Shown here: positions 9,791-18,604 of the stretch, one piece after another | Position numbering within the stretch: position 1 is the stretch's first letter | Layout: each line of letters begins with the position of its first letter | DNA from: Thiohalocapsa sp963695445 | Lineage (GTDB): Bacteria; Pseudomonadota; Gammaproteobacteria; Chromatiales; Chromatiaceae | DNA: 64,000 nucleotides | Assembly (NCBI GenBank): GCA_963695445.1 | Contig: CAVOGV010000020.1 | Coordinates: 29,526 to 93,525 of the forward strand | Direction: 5' to 3' | Position numbers and translations under genes: made by a program | Notes under the pieces: model-generated | Databases searched by the model: none | Told to the model about the DNA's origin: nothing | What the model saw: only the letters and a program-made list of their open reading frames with translations

Positions 9791-11010
9791 GGTTGATCTC
9801 AATCCTTTATCCTCCTCGGTGATGTTTTAATGGACAGGAACGGCTGGCAAGTATGGAGCCCGCAGCGACAGCGTCAATGCAGGTATCCGTTTTGCGCAAA
9901 CTAAACCCGAGCAGGCTCTGGTGTTATTTGGAACCGGTTTGAGTTGGTAACCTCGCCTTCAAGGCCCGACGATTTAGGAATCACGATGAGCCTTGCGCCG
10001 GTAGAACAGCCCGACATCAACGCGGCACCGCCGCTGGTGGCTCCCGAGCCGAGCCGCATCGCGCTGACGGTGTTCGATCCCGATCTGCTGGCCGAGGCGG
10101 TTCGTGGGGCGGGCTTCGAGCACCGCCAGCTTCACCCCGGACGCTTCAGCGGCGAGCTGGTGCGGGCCGAGGTCGGAGGGGTCATCATCGACCGAGGTTG
10201 CTACTCGCAGGCACTGCTGGCGCAGGGTGCCTTTTCGCCGCGCTCGATCACTGTTGGATTTCTGCTCTCGGATCGTGAGCCGGGGTACGTCAATGGGATC
10301 CGTGCGCGCGCTCACGACCTGATTGTCTTCCCTGAGAATGGCGAGCTGGACTATATGCTACCCGCCGACACCGAGTGGTGTAGCGTGCAGATCGAGCGTA
10401 ACGCCCTCTTAGCCCTTGGCATCGATCCGGCGTGCATCGGGAGGATGTCGGTGGTCTCGCCCGATGCCGGACAGCGTGGCCCTCTGGCGCGACTCATGCG
10501 TTTCGCGCTGGACGGTCTCGTCACTGCCCAAACGCAGCCCGCGTTCCGCGACACGCTCTTCGAAGCGCTCTATCAGGCCCTGGGGCTGCAGGGGGGGCGC
10601 TGTCGCCACCCCAACTTCTCCGAGCGCGCCAACCTGGTGCGCCGCTTCGAACAGTTGGCGGACGCACAGGGCGAAGAGAGGCGCTCCATCGCTGAGCTGG
10701 CGCGGGCCCTGGGGGTCGCACGCCGTACCCTGGAGCTCGCATTCCGTGATTACATCGGGCTGTCCCCGGCGCGCTACCTGGCTGTGCTGCGCCTCAACGC
10801 CGTGCATCGCGAGTTGCTCAATGCCTGCGAGGATAACCAGCGTGTGGCCGACCTCGCCGCGCGACACGGCATCGCTCATCTGGGCCGTTTCGCCAGCGAC
10901 TACCGGCAGATGTTCGGCGAGCTACCCTCTCAGACCCTGCGCCGAGCGCGCCCCCATGCCCGCTAGACTCAATTTCAGGGGCAGTATATGTAACCCGTGG
11001 ACGTGGTGAG
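9768..11010. repeat. Duplicated segment, copy 1 (sulfatase 5' end + AraC gene)
   Basis: About 1.24 kb matching 16860-18106 in the same orientation. It covers the first codons of the sulfatase, the divergent promoter spacer with its conserved stretch TATCCGTTTTGCGCAAACTA, the whole AraC gene and about 40 bases after it. Differences are scattered substitutions plus small indels in the spacer. Confidence 0.9.
9986..10966 (+). CDS. AraC-family transcriptional regulator, copy 1
   Basis: 326 residues from the ATG at 9986. This start matches that of the paralogue at 17082; the longer frame from 9944 is not conserved. The N-terminal two thirds are a cupin-like sensing region with no clear ligand signature. 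The C-terminus carries the AraC double helix-turn-helix: RSIAELARALGVARRTLE followed by the YIGLSPARYL and RHGIAHLGRFASDYRQMFG segments. It is divergent from the sulfatase gene, so it likely regulates that gene from the shared spacer. The whole gene and its upstream region are duplicated at 16860-18106 with only scattered substitutions. Confidence 0.9.
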   Translation: MSLAPVEQPDINAAPPLVAPEPSRIALTVFDPDLLAEAVRGAGFEHRQLHPGRFSGELVRAEVGGVIIDRGCYSQALLAQGAFSPRSITVGFLLSDREPGYVNGIRARAHDLIVFPENGELDYMLPADTEWCSVQIERNALLALGIDPACIGRMSVVSPDAGQRGPLARLMRFALDGLVTAQTQPAFRDTLFEALYQALGLQGGRCRHPNFSERANLVRRFEQLADAQGEERRSIAELARALGVARRTLELAFRDYIGLSPARYLAVLRLNAVHRELLNACEDNQRVADLAARHGIAHLGRFASDYRQMFGELPSQTLRRARPHAR

Positions 11011-11083
11011 TTATTCACACTGTTCCCGGAATTGCTGGGCCGCAGTGCAGGGCGGCGAAGCCGTTGGTGGCATTGTTTTAGGA

Positions 11084-11680
11084 GACCCCGACCCAGGGGT
11101 TGAAGGGCCAATAGTTGCATCCGAGGTTGGCCAGCCGACCCACCTCGTAGTCGCCGGTCGGGGCATAGACAGACAGGGCGGCGTTGTACTGCCAAGGGCC
11201 GTCTTTCCAGGCGAGCATCTCCGGGATCAGGGTCAGGTCGTCGAGCCCGGATACGCTGTCGCAGACGCGCTTGGTCCCGAACCCCGCCTGCACTCCCCCG
11301 TCACCGACATCCAGACATAGGGCAGCACCGCGGCAACCGTGTAGGAGGCGCCCAGAATAGGCTGCTTGAGGGTATAGAAACCGCCGAGCATGAGGGCGTC
11401 GCTGATGGCATCCGGGCCGAGGGCGAGGATTCCGGCGGTGGGAATTTTCTTCGATCCCCCGGCGTCGCCACTGGTAGTGGAGGTAGATCGGCTCGATCAC
11501 CTAGCCGGGCTTAGTGGGCGCGAGATGGATCAGAGTGGCCACCGAGCCCGGGACATAGCGCCCGGCCCCACCCTCCGAAGGGCCGGCTATTGGCGGGACC
11601 AGAACACAGGCGGCGAGCGCCAGGCCGGAGGCCGCGCGTGCGATGAGGCTCTTCTTGGTGTTCCGAATGGTCTCGTGCTC
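11084..11680 (-). pseudogene. SphA-like outer-membrane transporter family gene, frameshifted
   Basis: On the minus strand a signal peptide (LIARAASGLALAACVLV) leads into GGAGRYVPGSVATLI and, after an in-frame stop and frame changes, GGFYTLKQPILGASYTVAAV and then QAGFGTKRVCDSVSGLDDL, AWKDGPWQYNAALSVYAPTG and NLGCNYWPFNPWVGVS. This order fits the SphA/MetA-pathway family of secreted beta-barrel proteins, which are about 300 residues. At least two frameshifts and an internal stop break it, and the barrel's C-terminal end is missing. It lies a few bases downstream of the AIM24 gene on the same strand, probably once in one operon with it. Confidence 0.62.
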
Positions 11681-11686
11681 CGATGC

Positions 11687-12340
11687 TCAGCGACTGGCCG
11701 CCGCAAGCACCCGCTGATTCCAGTAAGGGGTCGTGCTCATCAGCACCCGGCCGGCCCCGGAATAGACCCGCACCACGGACTCTCCCGAGAGCCAATAACC
11801 GATGAGGTTCCTGACCGGCCTACGCACTCGGTAGCGGAGCCCAGCGGTGCGTGCAATGACAAGCTTCCCCTCCACCGAAATGGATTCGTCATCCAGGCTG
11901 ATCTCGTGGACTGGGCCATCCGCATTAAGCACCGCAACTCCATGGCCGCCGAGCTTGGTTTGGTAGTCGATGAAGCCTTCCCCGCCCCAAAGCGACGTGA
12001 GCACGGCCTCGCGATGCAGGCCCAGCGTCACGCCGCCGTCCGACGCCCAGTAGGCCCCATTCTCCAGGATCCAGTCCTCCCCATCGACCTCCAGGGCATA
12101 GTATCCGCCCATGCTCGACTGCAGCGTGACCAACCCGGTTCCATCATAGCGCGACCGCACAGCGGACTCATTCGACAGCGCGCACTTGACGATCTGTCCC
12201 AGGCCTGGAATGGGCGTATGCATGCGGATTTCACCTCGCATGTAGGAGAGTGCACCCGACTCCGCTTGGATCGATTCCTTTTCCAGGCGGGCCTCGACGT
12301 AGCGCATCCCCTCAAGTTCGACGATGTCAAATTTGGCCAT
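11687..12340 (-). CDS. AIM24 family protein
   Basis: 217 residues. N-terminus MAKFDIVELEGMRYVEARL is typical of the family (Pfam AIM24, TIGR00266), with repeated beta-strand segments such as GEIRMHTPIPG, GGYYALEVDGEDWILENG and LGGHGVAVLNADGPV. Bacterial members are cytoplasmic beta-sandwich proteins without known enzyme activity; the mitochondrial namesake affects cristae organisation. It is intact although both neighbours in the same direction (TAXI-type binding protein upstream, SphA-like downstream) are broken. Only 33 bases separate it from the upstream pseudogene, suggesting one former operon. Confidence 0.87.
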   Translation of the reverse strand: MAKFDIVELEGMRYVEARLEKESIQAESGALSYMRGEIRMHTPIPGLGQIVKCALSNESAVRSRYDGTGLVTLQSSMGGYYALEVDGEDWILENGAYWASDGGVTLGLHREAVLTSLWGGEGFIDYQTKLGGHGVAVLNADGPVHEISLDDESISVEGKLVIARTAGLRYRVRRPVRNLIGYWLSGESVVRVYSGAGRVLMSTTPYWNQRVLAAASR

Positions 12341-12373
12341 GTTGGATTCCTTGATCCAGTGACGGCGCCTTGA

Positions 12374-13370
12374 TCATTCGGCGCTTTGCTCTTGCTTGGG
12401 GATGATTCCATGTTCACGAAACGCCCGCGCCGCCCCCGGATGCAGCGGGGCGGTCAGCGCGTCGGCCGCCATCTTGGCAGGGTCCAGGAAGCCAAGGATC
12501 GGATCAGCCGCACGCAATGCATCCAGGTCGTCAAGCAACGCCTTGGTCAAGGCATAGACAACCGGCTCGGGCATGTCTGCCGTCGTTACCAGGGTGGCAC
12601 GTGCGCCGAAGGTGGGGACGTCGTTCGCGAGTCCGTAGACACCTGCCCGGATGGTGTCCGCGGCATAGTAAGGGCGCTCCGCCAAGAGCCTCGCAACGGC
12701 TGGGCCCTGTATAGGCACGAACAGCAACCGGCAACGCGCGAGGTCGGCCTTCACGATGGGGGATGGGTGACCGACCATCAGCAGGTTTGCATCCAACTCT
12801 CCCGAACAGAGCGACTCGCCCGCTTGGTCTGGACGGAGTCTCCACCGTCATTTTGAGATCCTCCTTGGTCCATTTCAGCTCTCCTTGCAGGTTGTCCCAG
12901 GTCGCCCGCGTCCCTGAGCCCTGGGGACCGATATTGATTCTCTTACCCTTGAGGTCATCGATTGAACCGATGGTCGAATCCGCCGGCGCCATCAGGGTCA
13001 GCACCTCGGGGTACAGGGACATGACCGAGCGCAGGCGCCTGAACGGCCGGCCCTGCCAGTCGCCTTCTCCCGCATAGGCGGCGTAATGTGCATCCGATTG
13101 CGCCAAGGCAAAGTCGAGATCCCAGGGTCCAGATGCTTGAGGTTGTAGATCGACCCCGGGGTCGATTCAACCGAGCAGCGGATACCGTGCTCTCTCCTGG
13201 TCAGATCTACCACGGAGCAGAGTGACCCGGCCGATGTCGTAATACAGGCTCTGACTCGTCCCGACGCTGACAAACTTCAGCTCCGTTTCCGCCCGGGCCC
13301 GACAGCCACCACCGAGGTCAAGACCAGCGCCGACAAACGAGGTCAACCAGAGTCTCGATCGACACGCCAT
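12374..13370 (-). pseudogene. TAXI-family TRAP transporter solute-binding protein, frameshifted
   Basis: Starts at an ATG at 13370 after GGGAGG, with an N-terminal export region containing SFVGAGLDLGGG and then ELKFVSVGTSQSLYYDIGRV. Pieces in other frames continue in order: EHGIRCSVESTPGSIYNL, MAQSDAHYAAYAG, LTLMAPADSTIGSIDDLKGK, RINIGPQGSGTRATW and, at the end, DIPEPVVYALTKALLDDLDA-like sequence up to 12374. These are the landmarks of TAXI-type periplasmic binding proteins (about 320 residues). At least three frame changes are needed, and parts of the middle cannot be read in frame. The membrane partners of a TRAP system are not nearby. Confidence 0.75.
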
Positions 13371-13490
13371 AGAAACCTCCCGAGGATGGAACGAGTCAGC
13401 AGCACGCCGGCACGCCCAATAAAGGTGAGTGGAGGCGGGACGCCAAATGTCTCGTCGATGTCATCGCCGAGCTGATGAATAACGCCCGCA

Positions 13491-14285
13491 TCAGCGATCA
13501 TCCCAGATCATCAGATCGTCGTAGACCGTCTGGTAGATAGTCGTCGAGACGCTCACCTCACCGCGGGTTGGTCTGTCCATGGCGATGATCAGGTAGAACA
13601 TGACTCCCAGGAAAAACGAGACGATCCCGCCGAGAAAGAGCTGGACCAGAATCTTTGAGTCCAGCAACCAGAAAAGCACCACGTAAACGCCGGCACCCAC
13701 CAGGACCACGTACCAGAGCACGCCCGGGATCGCGATCAAACTGCCTGCCACCCGAGCCTGGCGGGCATCGCGGAGGTCCTTTAGGTCTTCCAGAGCCTGC
13801 GCATGCAGGATCTCCTGAGTCTTTGTCGCCGGCTCGAACTCGGTGAGACGTTTTTGGATGACACTCAGGCGCTCCACCCCGCCCGAAATGCTCCGGCCCT
13901 TCTTCTGGGCTGGCGAATCTTTGTGAATGACGAACAGGATATAGTCGCGCAGGAGCCCCTGGATCTCTCCGCGCGTTGGCTCAGGGTACGACGCCACGGT
14001 TCGATACAGCGAGCCGATGCTGGCCGCCTCCAAACCGACGTATTGCTGTACTTTCTCCATGTTCTGGTAGGCCGCAACCGATAGCAGCCCCAGCAGCAAG
14101 CCGTAGAGTAGTCCGAAACCCGATGATGCGTGGTTCACCAGATCGTTGGACCCAGTCTGACCCCGCAGCCATAGGCGGAGGAATGGGCGAATGAACAGGA
14201 TACCTAACCAGGTCACCGCCACGAACGCCGCGGAGCAAAGGAGCGCCAGCGTCGTGTTGGGAAGATCGTAGAGGAAGTCAAACAT
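13491..14285 (-). CDS. DUF4239 (bestrophin-like) membrane protein
   Basis: 264 residues. Two N-terminal hydrophobic helices (ALLCSAAFVAVTWLGILFI and GFGLLYGLLLGLLSVAAY) and two C-terminal ones (GVLWYVVLVGAGVYVVLFWL, FFLGVMFYLIIAM) frame a soluble, helical, charged middle. This layout matches the DUF4239 family, distantly related to bestrophin-like channels; the function is unknown. It is the first gene of the leftward block DUF4239 - TAXI - AIM24 - SphA. Confidence 0.78.
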   Translation of the reverse strand: MFDFLYDLPNTTLALLCSAAFVAVTWLGILFIRPFLRLWLRGQTGSNDLVNHASSGFGLLYGLLLGLLSVAAYQNMEKVQQYVGLEAASIGSLYRTVASYPEPTRGEIQGLLRDYILFVIHKDSPAQKKGRSISGGVERLSVIQKRLTEFEPATKTQEILHAQALEDLKDLRDARQARVAGSLIAIPGVLWYVVLVGAGVYVVLFWLLDSKILVQLFLGGIVSFFLGVMFYLIIAMDRPTRGEVSVSTTIYQTVYDDLMIWDDR

Positions 14286-14504
14286 GGGTTGTCCCGGCAG
14301 TCTGTTGATCGTCTTGGCTCATGGTCGCCTGTATCCGATTCAACGGCACCCGGATGGCGCGCCTCCAGGGGATCGGATCTGTCATCAGATCGCCGGCGTG
14401 TACCATATCAGTGTTGCTCGGTCACGTTTTCGTGCATACCACGCAGGCGCGCGACGGTCACGTCCCCGGCCAGGAGGGACGTCAACCGTCCCTTAGCGCT
14501 GCCC

Positions 14505-15341
14505 TTAGGCGACGCCGACCGTCTGGTGCAGATAGGCAACCGCGTGCTGATTCAGACCGAGCTTGGACGCGAGTTCCTGCAGGTAACGCCTCTCCGCATC
14601 GGTGTCGACCTTGATCGTCATCAGCGAGGCGGTATAGATCTGCGCCGCCGCCTGCTCGTTGGGTACGGCGCGGGCGATGGCATCGGTCTCCATCGGCTTC
14701 TGCATCTCGCTGAGCACGAACTGGCGCTCCTCCTCGGAGACGCCGTCCTCCTGCATCTTGCCGAGCAGCCGTTGCGCCTCCTGCTGGTCGATCTGGCCAT
14801 CGGCCTTGGCGGCGTTGATCATGGCGCGAATGGTCAACGTCGCCATGTCCTCGACCTTCCGCTCCTCCGCGGCATTGGCCGGCTTGCGCAGCCCGGCGAT
14901 GATGGCGCTGGCGTCATCGAGGTTGAAGCCGCCGCCGGTCGGGGCTCCGGCTGGAACCTGGGCCGAGCCGCCGCCTGACATCATCTGCTTGGCCGCGTCC
15001 AGGGCCTGGGCGGCCAGCGCACCAAACATGGACAGGGCGCCGGCGCCGGCAGCAATATTGCCGGAACTCCCAACATTCGGGCCGCCCTGGCCGCTGAAGA
15101 TGGCGCCGCCGAGCTGCTTGAGGATGTCGAACGGCATGCCGCCGCCACCCTGGCTGCCACCACTCATCATCGGCCCGGCGATCTTGCCGAGCATATCGAA
15201 CAGGCCGCCGCCGGGACCGCCCTGCTGGGGCATGCCGCCCGGCATCCCGCCGCCTTGGCGGCCGAACATATCCTGCATGCGGCCGGCGGACGGACCCATG
15301 CCGCCTTGCATCAGTGAGCCAAGAATGTCGAAGGGGTTCAT
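14505..15341 (-). CDS. DUF533 / TerB-like protein
   Basis: 278 residues from the ATG at 15341, with GGAG a few bases upstream; the longer frame to 15479 lacks such a site. The N-terminal half is low-complexity, rich in Gly, Met and Gln (GGGMPGGMPQQGGPGGG). The C-terminal half is helical, with the TerB/DUF533 signature: RAMINAAKADGQIDQQEAQR and later YTASLMTIKVDTDAERRYL. The family is widespread in Proteobacteria (YebE) and of unknown function; the TerB fold may bind metal. It precedes the DUF4239 gene in the same direction with 219 bases between. Confidence 0.85.
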   Translation of the reverse strand: MNPFDILGSLMQGGMGPSAGRMQDMFGRQGGGMPGGMPQQGGPGGGLFDMLGKIAGPMMSGGSQGGGGMPFDILKQLGGAIFSGQGGPNVGSSGNIAAGAGALSMFGALAAQALDAAKQMMSGGGSAQVPAGAPTGGGFNLDDASAIIAGLRKPANAAEERKVEDMATLTIRAMINAAKADGQIDQQEAQRLLGKMQEDGVSEEERQFVLSEMQKPMETDAIARAVPNEQAAAQIYTASLMTIKVDTDAERRYLQELASKLGLNQHAVAYLHQTVGVA

Positions 15342-15480
15342 GTCAGCGCTCCAATTTCGGTGGTTATCGCGTCGTCGGCGACAGATCTTTGCCGGGACGT
15401 GGGGGGTAAGCCGGCGGACAGCCCGTCCGGCCTTGCTTGGGCGACGGCTCAGGCGATGCGTTGCCCCGAGCTGCGCCAAC

Positions 15481-16089
15481 TCATGCTATCGACGCCTCAG
15501 GTTTTTCCACCCGCTTGTCCACTTTTCGCAGCCGCAACGCCAGGTAGATCAACGATGCACCGATCAGCAGGGCAGCGATGCCGATGGCCCATGCGATGGT
15601 CACCGCGCCGGTTCCAGGCCAGAGGGCCAGGATCAGGCCAACGATGACAGCGACGGCGCCGATCGTGATCGCCGGCGTGCGCTCGGGGTCGTCCGCCTCG
15701 GTCTCGATGCCGGCGAGTATCAGCATCGCGCCTTGAAACAAGGCCCACAGGCCAACGATGATCAGCAGCAACCGGCCCGTCAAGTCGGGCCAGGAGAGTA
15801 GAATCACGCCGACGGTGATGCTGACCAGTCCGGGCGCAAGGTTGGATTGGAGGTCGTGAGCACGAAACGCGGCGACTAGCCCCACCGCGCTGTCAACCAG
15901 CGCGTAGATGGCGATAAGACGGATCAGCAACACCAGGGTGGCCGTGGGCCAAAACAACGCGGCAACGCCCAGCGCCAGGGCCAGCAGTCCGCGGGCGAGT
16001 AGGAACCACCAGACATCCCCCAGCTTGTCGCTGAGGTGGACGCGCACCTGGACGGCGGTAGCGCGCAGCTGTTCTCGGTCAGAGGTCAT
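15481..16089 (-). CDS. HdeD/DUF308 family membrane protein
   Basis: 202 residues with six hydrophobic segments, for example FLLARGLLALALGVAALFW, LLIRLIAIYALVDSAVGLV, LLLIIVGLWALFQGAMLI and IAWAIGIAALLIGASLIYL. The repeated SI-GV-LLSWPD-type loops are typical of DUF308, the family of the acid-resistance protein HdeD. It resides in the inner membrane; its role outside enteric acid stress is unclear. The charged C-terminus ends in VDKRVEKPE. It reads in the same direction as the DUF533 gene downstream, 140 bases apart. Confidence 0.87.
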   Translation of the reverse strand: MTSDREQLRATAVQVRVHLSDKLGDVWWFLLARGLLALALGVAALFWPTATLVLLIRLIAIYALVDSAVGLVAAFRAHDLQSNLAPGLVSITVGVILLSWPDLTGRLLLIIVGLWALFQGAMLILAGIETEADDPERTPAITIGAVAVIVGLILALWPGTGAVTIAWAIGIAALLIGASLIYLALRLRKVDKRVEKPEASIA

Positions 16090-16130
16090 TGGTCCCGTCT
16101 CCGGGTTGTGATCACTTCGGCTATCGTGCG

Positions 16131-16892
16131 TTACCGCCGAACAACCGCTGTTGCGTCGGCAGTGGCAGCACGAATGGAATGGCAGGGCTGGATCGGCAGA
16201 CGCAGGGTGGCTAGGGTGCCGCCTGCGTCAGGCGTGCCCAGGCTCAGCTCTCCACCCAGGTGTCTAACGCGCGAGCTTAAACGGCAGAGGCCGTATCCAC
16301 CTCCCTCGCGGCGGCCCGCCTTCGGTGCGGAACGGATCCCGATACCGTCATCGCGCACGGTCACAGCCACGCGGTCGTCCTCAAATGCGACGACGACCTC
16401 ACAAGCGCTCGCGCGCGCATGCCGGCCCGCGTTGGCCATGAGTTCCCGCGCGCCCAGAAACAAAGTCTCGGCGAGCTCGTTGGGCAACTTGGCGCCGGCC
16501 TCGCCAACCACACGACACCGATAGGACAGGTGCCAGCGGGCACTGAGCTGCTCGCCTAGCCCCTCGATGGCGGCGTCCCAGCTCACCGGATGGAGGATCG
16601 CAGGGGTCAGCTTCCAGAGCAGAGAACGCAGCTGCGTCAGGGAGTCATCGAGCAGGCCCTGGACTCGCTCCAGACGGTCGTCGGAGCTTTCCTCGGACGC
16701 AAGATCGACCAGAATCCGAGCCAGCACAAGCTGCTGGATGGTGGTGTCGTGGAGCGCATCTGCAAGACGGCGTCGCTCGCGCTCCACGGCCAACTCAACG
16801 GCTGCGTCCAGGTCGCAACCTAGCGGGCGATGGACGGCTGCCATCGCTTTCGGTCCTGGAAGGCCGGCAGAAGTCTGCGCATGGTGGTTCAC
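16131..16892 (-). CDS. Truncated NarL-type sensor histidine kinase
   Basis: 253 residues beginning with a GTG at 16892. It has a HisKA_3 dimerisation/phosphoacceptor block, ERERRRLADALHDTTIQQL, with the His in ALHD near residue 48. A HATPase_c domain follows: ELMANAGRHARASACE (N box), VRDDGIGI (G1) and GGYGLCRLSSRV (G2). No transmembrane, GAF or PAS sensor precedes it, whereas full kinases of this type usually have one. The first dozen codons read through DNA copied from the sulfatase promoter region in another frame, so the gene looks like a kinase 3' half joined to a foreign start. No response regulator is adjacent. Confidence 0.75.
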   Translation of the reverse strand: MNHHAQTSAGLPGPKAMAAVHRPLGCDLDAAVELAVERERRRLADALHDTTIQQLVLARILVDLASEESSDDRLERVQGLLDDSLTQLRSLLWKLTPAILHPVSWDAAIEGLGEQLSARWHLSYRCRVVGEAGAKLPNELAETLFLGARELMANAGRHARASACEVVVAFEDDRVAVTVRDDGIGIRSAPKAGRREGGGYGLCRLSSRVRHLGGELSLGTPDAGGTLATLRLPIQPCHSIRAATADATAVVRR

Positions 16893-18106
16893 AATCCTTC
16901 ATCCTCCTCGGTGGTCTTTTTTTTATTGGAACGGAACCTCGGGCAAGTATGTCGCCCGCGGCGACAGCGTCAAGGCAGGTATCCGTTTTGCGCAAACTAA
17001 TCCCCAGCAGGCTATGATGCTATTTGCAACCGGTTTGAGCTGGTAACCTCGCGTTCAAGGCCCGACGATTGAGGAACGACGATGACCCTTGCGCCGTTAG
17101 AACAGCCCGACATCAACGCGGCACCGGCGCCGGTGGCTCCCGAGCCCAGCCGCATCGCCCTTACGGTGTTCGATCCCGATCTGCTCGCCGAGGCGGTTCG
17201 TGGGGCGGGCTTCGAGCACCGCCAGCTTCACCCCGGACGCTTCAGCGGCGAGCTGGTGCGGGCCGAGGTCGGAGGGATCGTCATCGACCGGGGTTGCTAC
17301 TCGCAGGCACTGCTCGCGCAGGGTGCCTTTTCGCCGCGCTCGATCACCGTTGGATTTCTGCTTTCGGATCGTGAGCCCGGGTACGTCAATGGGATTCGTG
17401 TGCGCGCGCACGACCTGATTGTCTTCCCCGAGAACGGCGAGCTGGACTATGTGCTACCCGCCGACACCGAGTGGTGTAGCGTGCAGATCGAGCGTAACGC
17501 CCTCCTGGCCCTTGGCATCGATCCGGCGTGCATCGGGAGGATGTCGGTGGTCTCGCCCGATGCCGGACAGCGTGGCCGTCTGGCGCGACTCATGCGTTTC
17601 GCGCTGGACGGTCTCGTCACTGCCCAAACGCAGCACGCGTTCCGCGACACGCTCTTCGAAGCGCTCTATCAGACCCTGGGCCAGCAGGGGGGGCACTGTC
17701 GCCACCCCAACTTCTCCGAGCGCGCGAACCTGGTGCGGCGCTTCGAACAGTTGGCGGACGCAGAGGGCGCAGAGAGGCGCTCCATCGCTGAGTTGGCACT
17801 GGGCCTGGGGGTCGCACGCCGCACTCTGGAGTTCGCATTCCGTGATTACATCGGGCTGTCCCCGGCGCGCTACCTGGCTGTGCTGCGCCTCAACGCCGTG
17901 CATCGCGAGTTGCTCAATGCCTGCGAGGATAACCAGCGTGTGGCCGACCTCGCCGCGCGACACGGCATCTCTCACCTGGGTCGTTTCGCCGGCGAATACC
18001 GGCAGATGTTCGGCGAGCTACCCTCTCAGACCCTGCGCCGAGCGCGCCCCAAGGCCCGCTAGACCCAATTCAGGGGCAGTATCGGTGACGTCGTGGACGT
18101 GGCGAG
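16860..18106. repeat. Duplicated segment, copy 2
   Basis: Partner of 9768-11010. On its left it keeps the sulfatase ATG and the first codons (reading MRRLLPA on the minus strand) but then changes abruptly into the histidine-kinase fragment at about 16859. The sulfatase body was therefore lost or never copied. Confidence 0.88.
17082..18062 (+). CDS. AraC-family transcriptional regulator, copy 2
   Basis: 326 residues, nearly identical to copy 1 at 9986-10966. The ATG at 17082 follows GAGGAA. Differences are mostly conservative and scattered through the protein (for example VLPADTEW against MLPADTEW). The DNA-binding half is kept, with RSIAELALGLGVARRTLE and RHGISHLGRFAGEYRQ, so it should recognise similar sites. 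Its divergent partner is no longer a sulfatase but the kinase fragment. Confidence 0.9.
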   Translation: MTLAPLEQPDINAAPAPVAPEPSRIALTVFDPDLLAEAVRGAGFEHRQLHPGRFSGELVRAEVGGIVIDRGCYSQALLAQGAFSPRSITVGFLLSDREPGYVNGIRVRAHDLIVFPENGELDYVLPADTEWCSVQIERNALLALGIDPACIGRMSVVSPDAGQRGRLARLMRFALDGLVTAQTQHAFRDTLFEALYQTLGQQGGHCRHPNFSERANLVRRFEQLADAEGAERRSIAELALGLGVARRTLEFAFRDYIGLSPARYLAVLRLNAVHRELLNACEDNQRVADLAARHGISHLGRFAGEYRQMFGELPSQTLRRARPKAR

Positions 18107-18391
18107 TGTCGGCTTTCCGTTCTACTGCGGACGTTGATCCCCGAAACATCAATGGCCGGAATGGGTCGATTGCTGCCAATCGCGCTGCGTGCCCTGAGCG
18201 TTTGCTATGGGGCAGGGAGCAGACCGTCGCGCGCAGAGAGCCGACCGAAGGCTTACGGCCAAGACCACTCGTTCCATCCGGTCGCGCCAGTGGCGGGCGC
18301 GACTCTCCGCTCGCGCTCCGTCGCATTAGGCTGGGCGGCCAGAAACTCAGTAGGATTCGGCGAGGCGGTAGTACTGGGCGTCTCCCGGCCC
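18063..18391. other. Intergenic, no gene recognised
   Basis: After the first 45 bases, shared with the other AraC copy, no convincing coding frame is seen. It separates the rightward AraC gene from a leftward L,D-transpeptidase remnant. Confidence 0.4.
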
Positions 18392-18570
18392 CTATCGTGC
18401 ATATTTCCGGCCTTCCCGGGTCTGAAGCAAAGTGTCCTGGATCACCCTCACCTCCGCGCCTTCGCCGACCCGGCTGTACAGATCGACCACGTCCTGCATC
18501 CCCATGCGGATGTAGCCGTAGGATGCGGGACGCCCCAGACGCCACTCTTCCGCAAGGGAAGGGTCTTGCA
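18392..18570 (-). pseudogene. C-terminal remnant of an L,D-transpeptidase (YkuD) gene
   Basis: The readable tail contains GRPASYGYIRMGMQDVVDLY followed by a VGEGAEVRVIQ segment, the usual end of an L,D-transpeptidase catalytic domain. The canonical active site is S-H-G-C-I-R-M; here both the His (CAC to TAC) and the catalytic Cys (TGC to TAC) read as Tyr, so it cannot be active as read. Nothing of the N-terminal part is found upstream. It ends in a stop at 18392. Confidence 0.6.
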
Positions 18571-18582
18571 ATCCAACAGCAT

Positions 18583-18604
18583 CGCCCGGCCATTTGGCCG
18601 GGCG
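18583..18604. other. Strong GC hairpin
   Basis: Perfect 9-bp stem CGCCCGGCC/GGCCGGGCG with loop ATTT. It lies at the broken 5' edge of the transpeptidase remnant. There is no adjacent T-run on either strand, so terminator function is doubtful. Confidence 0.5.

Noticed and set aside
9944..9985. Longer start for AraC copy 1
   Set aside because: The extra 14 codons lie in the divergent promoter and are not conserved in the duplicate, which starts at the equivalent of 9986.
14659..15801. 380-codon plus-strand frame opposite the DUF533 and DUF308 genes
   Set aside because: Antisense shadow; its Pro/Ser richness mirrors the Gly/Met-rich low-complexity part of the DUF533 protein.
16917..16924. T-run before AraC copy 2 as a terminator
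   Set aside because: No stem lies next to it on either strand; it is part of the divergent spacer and differs from the duplicate only by slippage.
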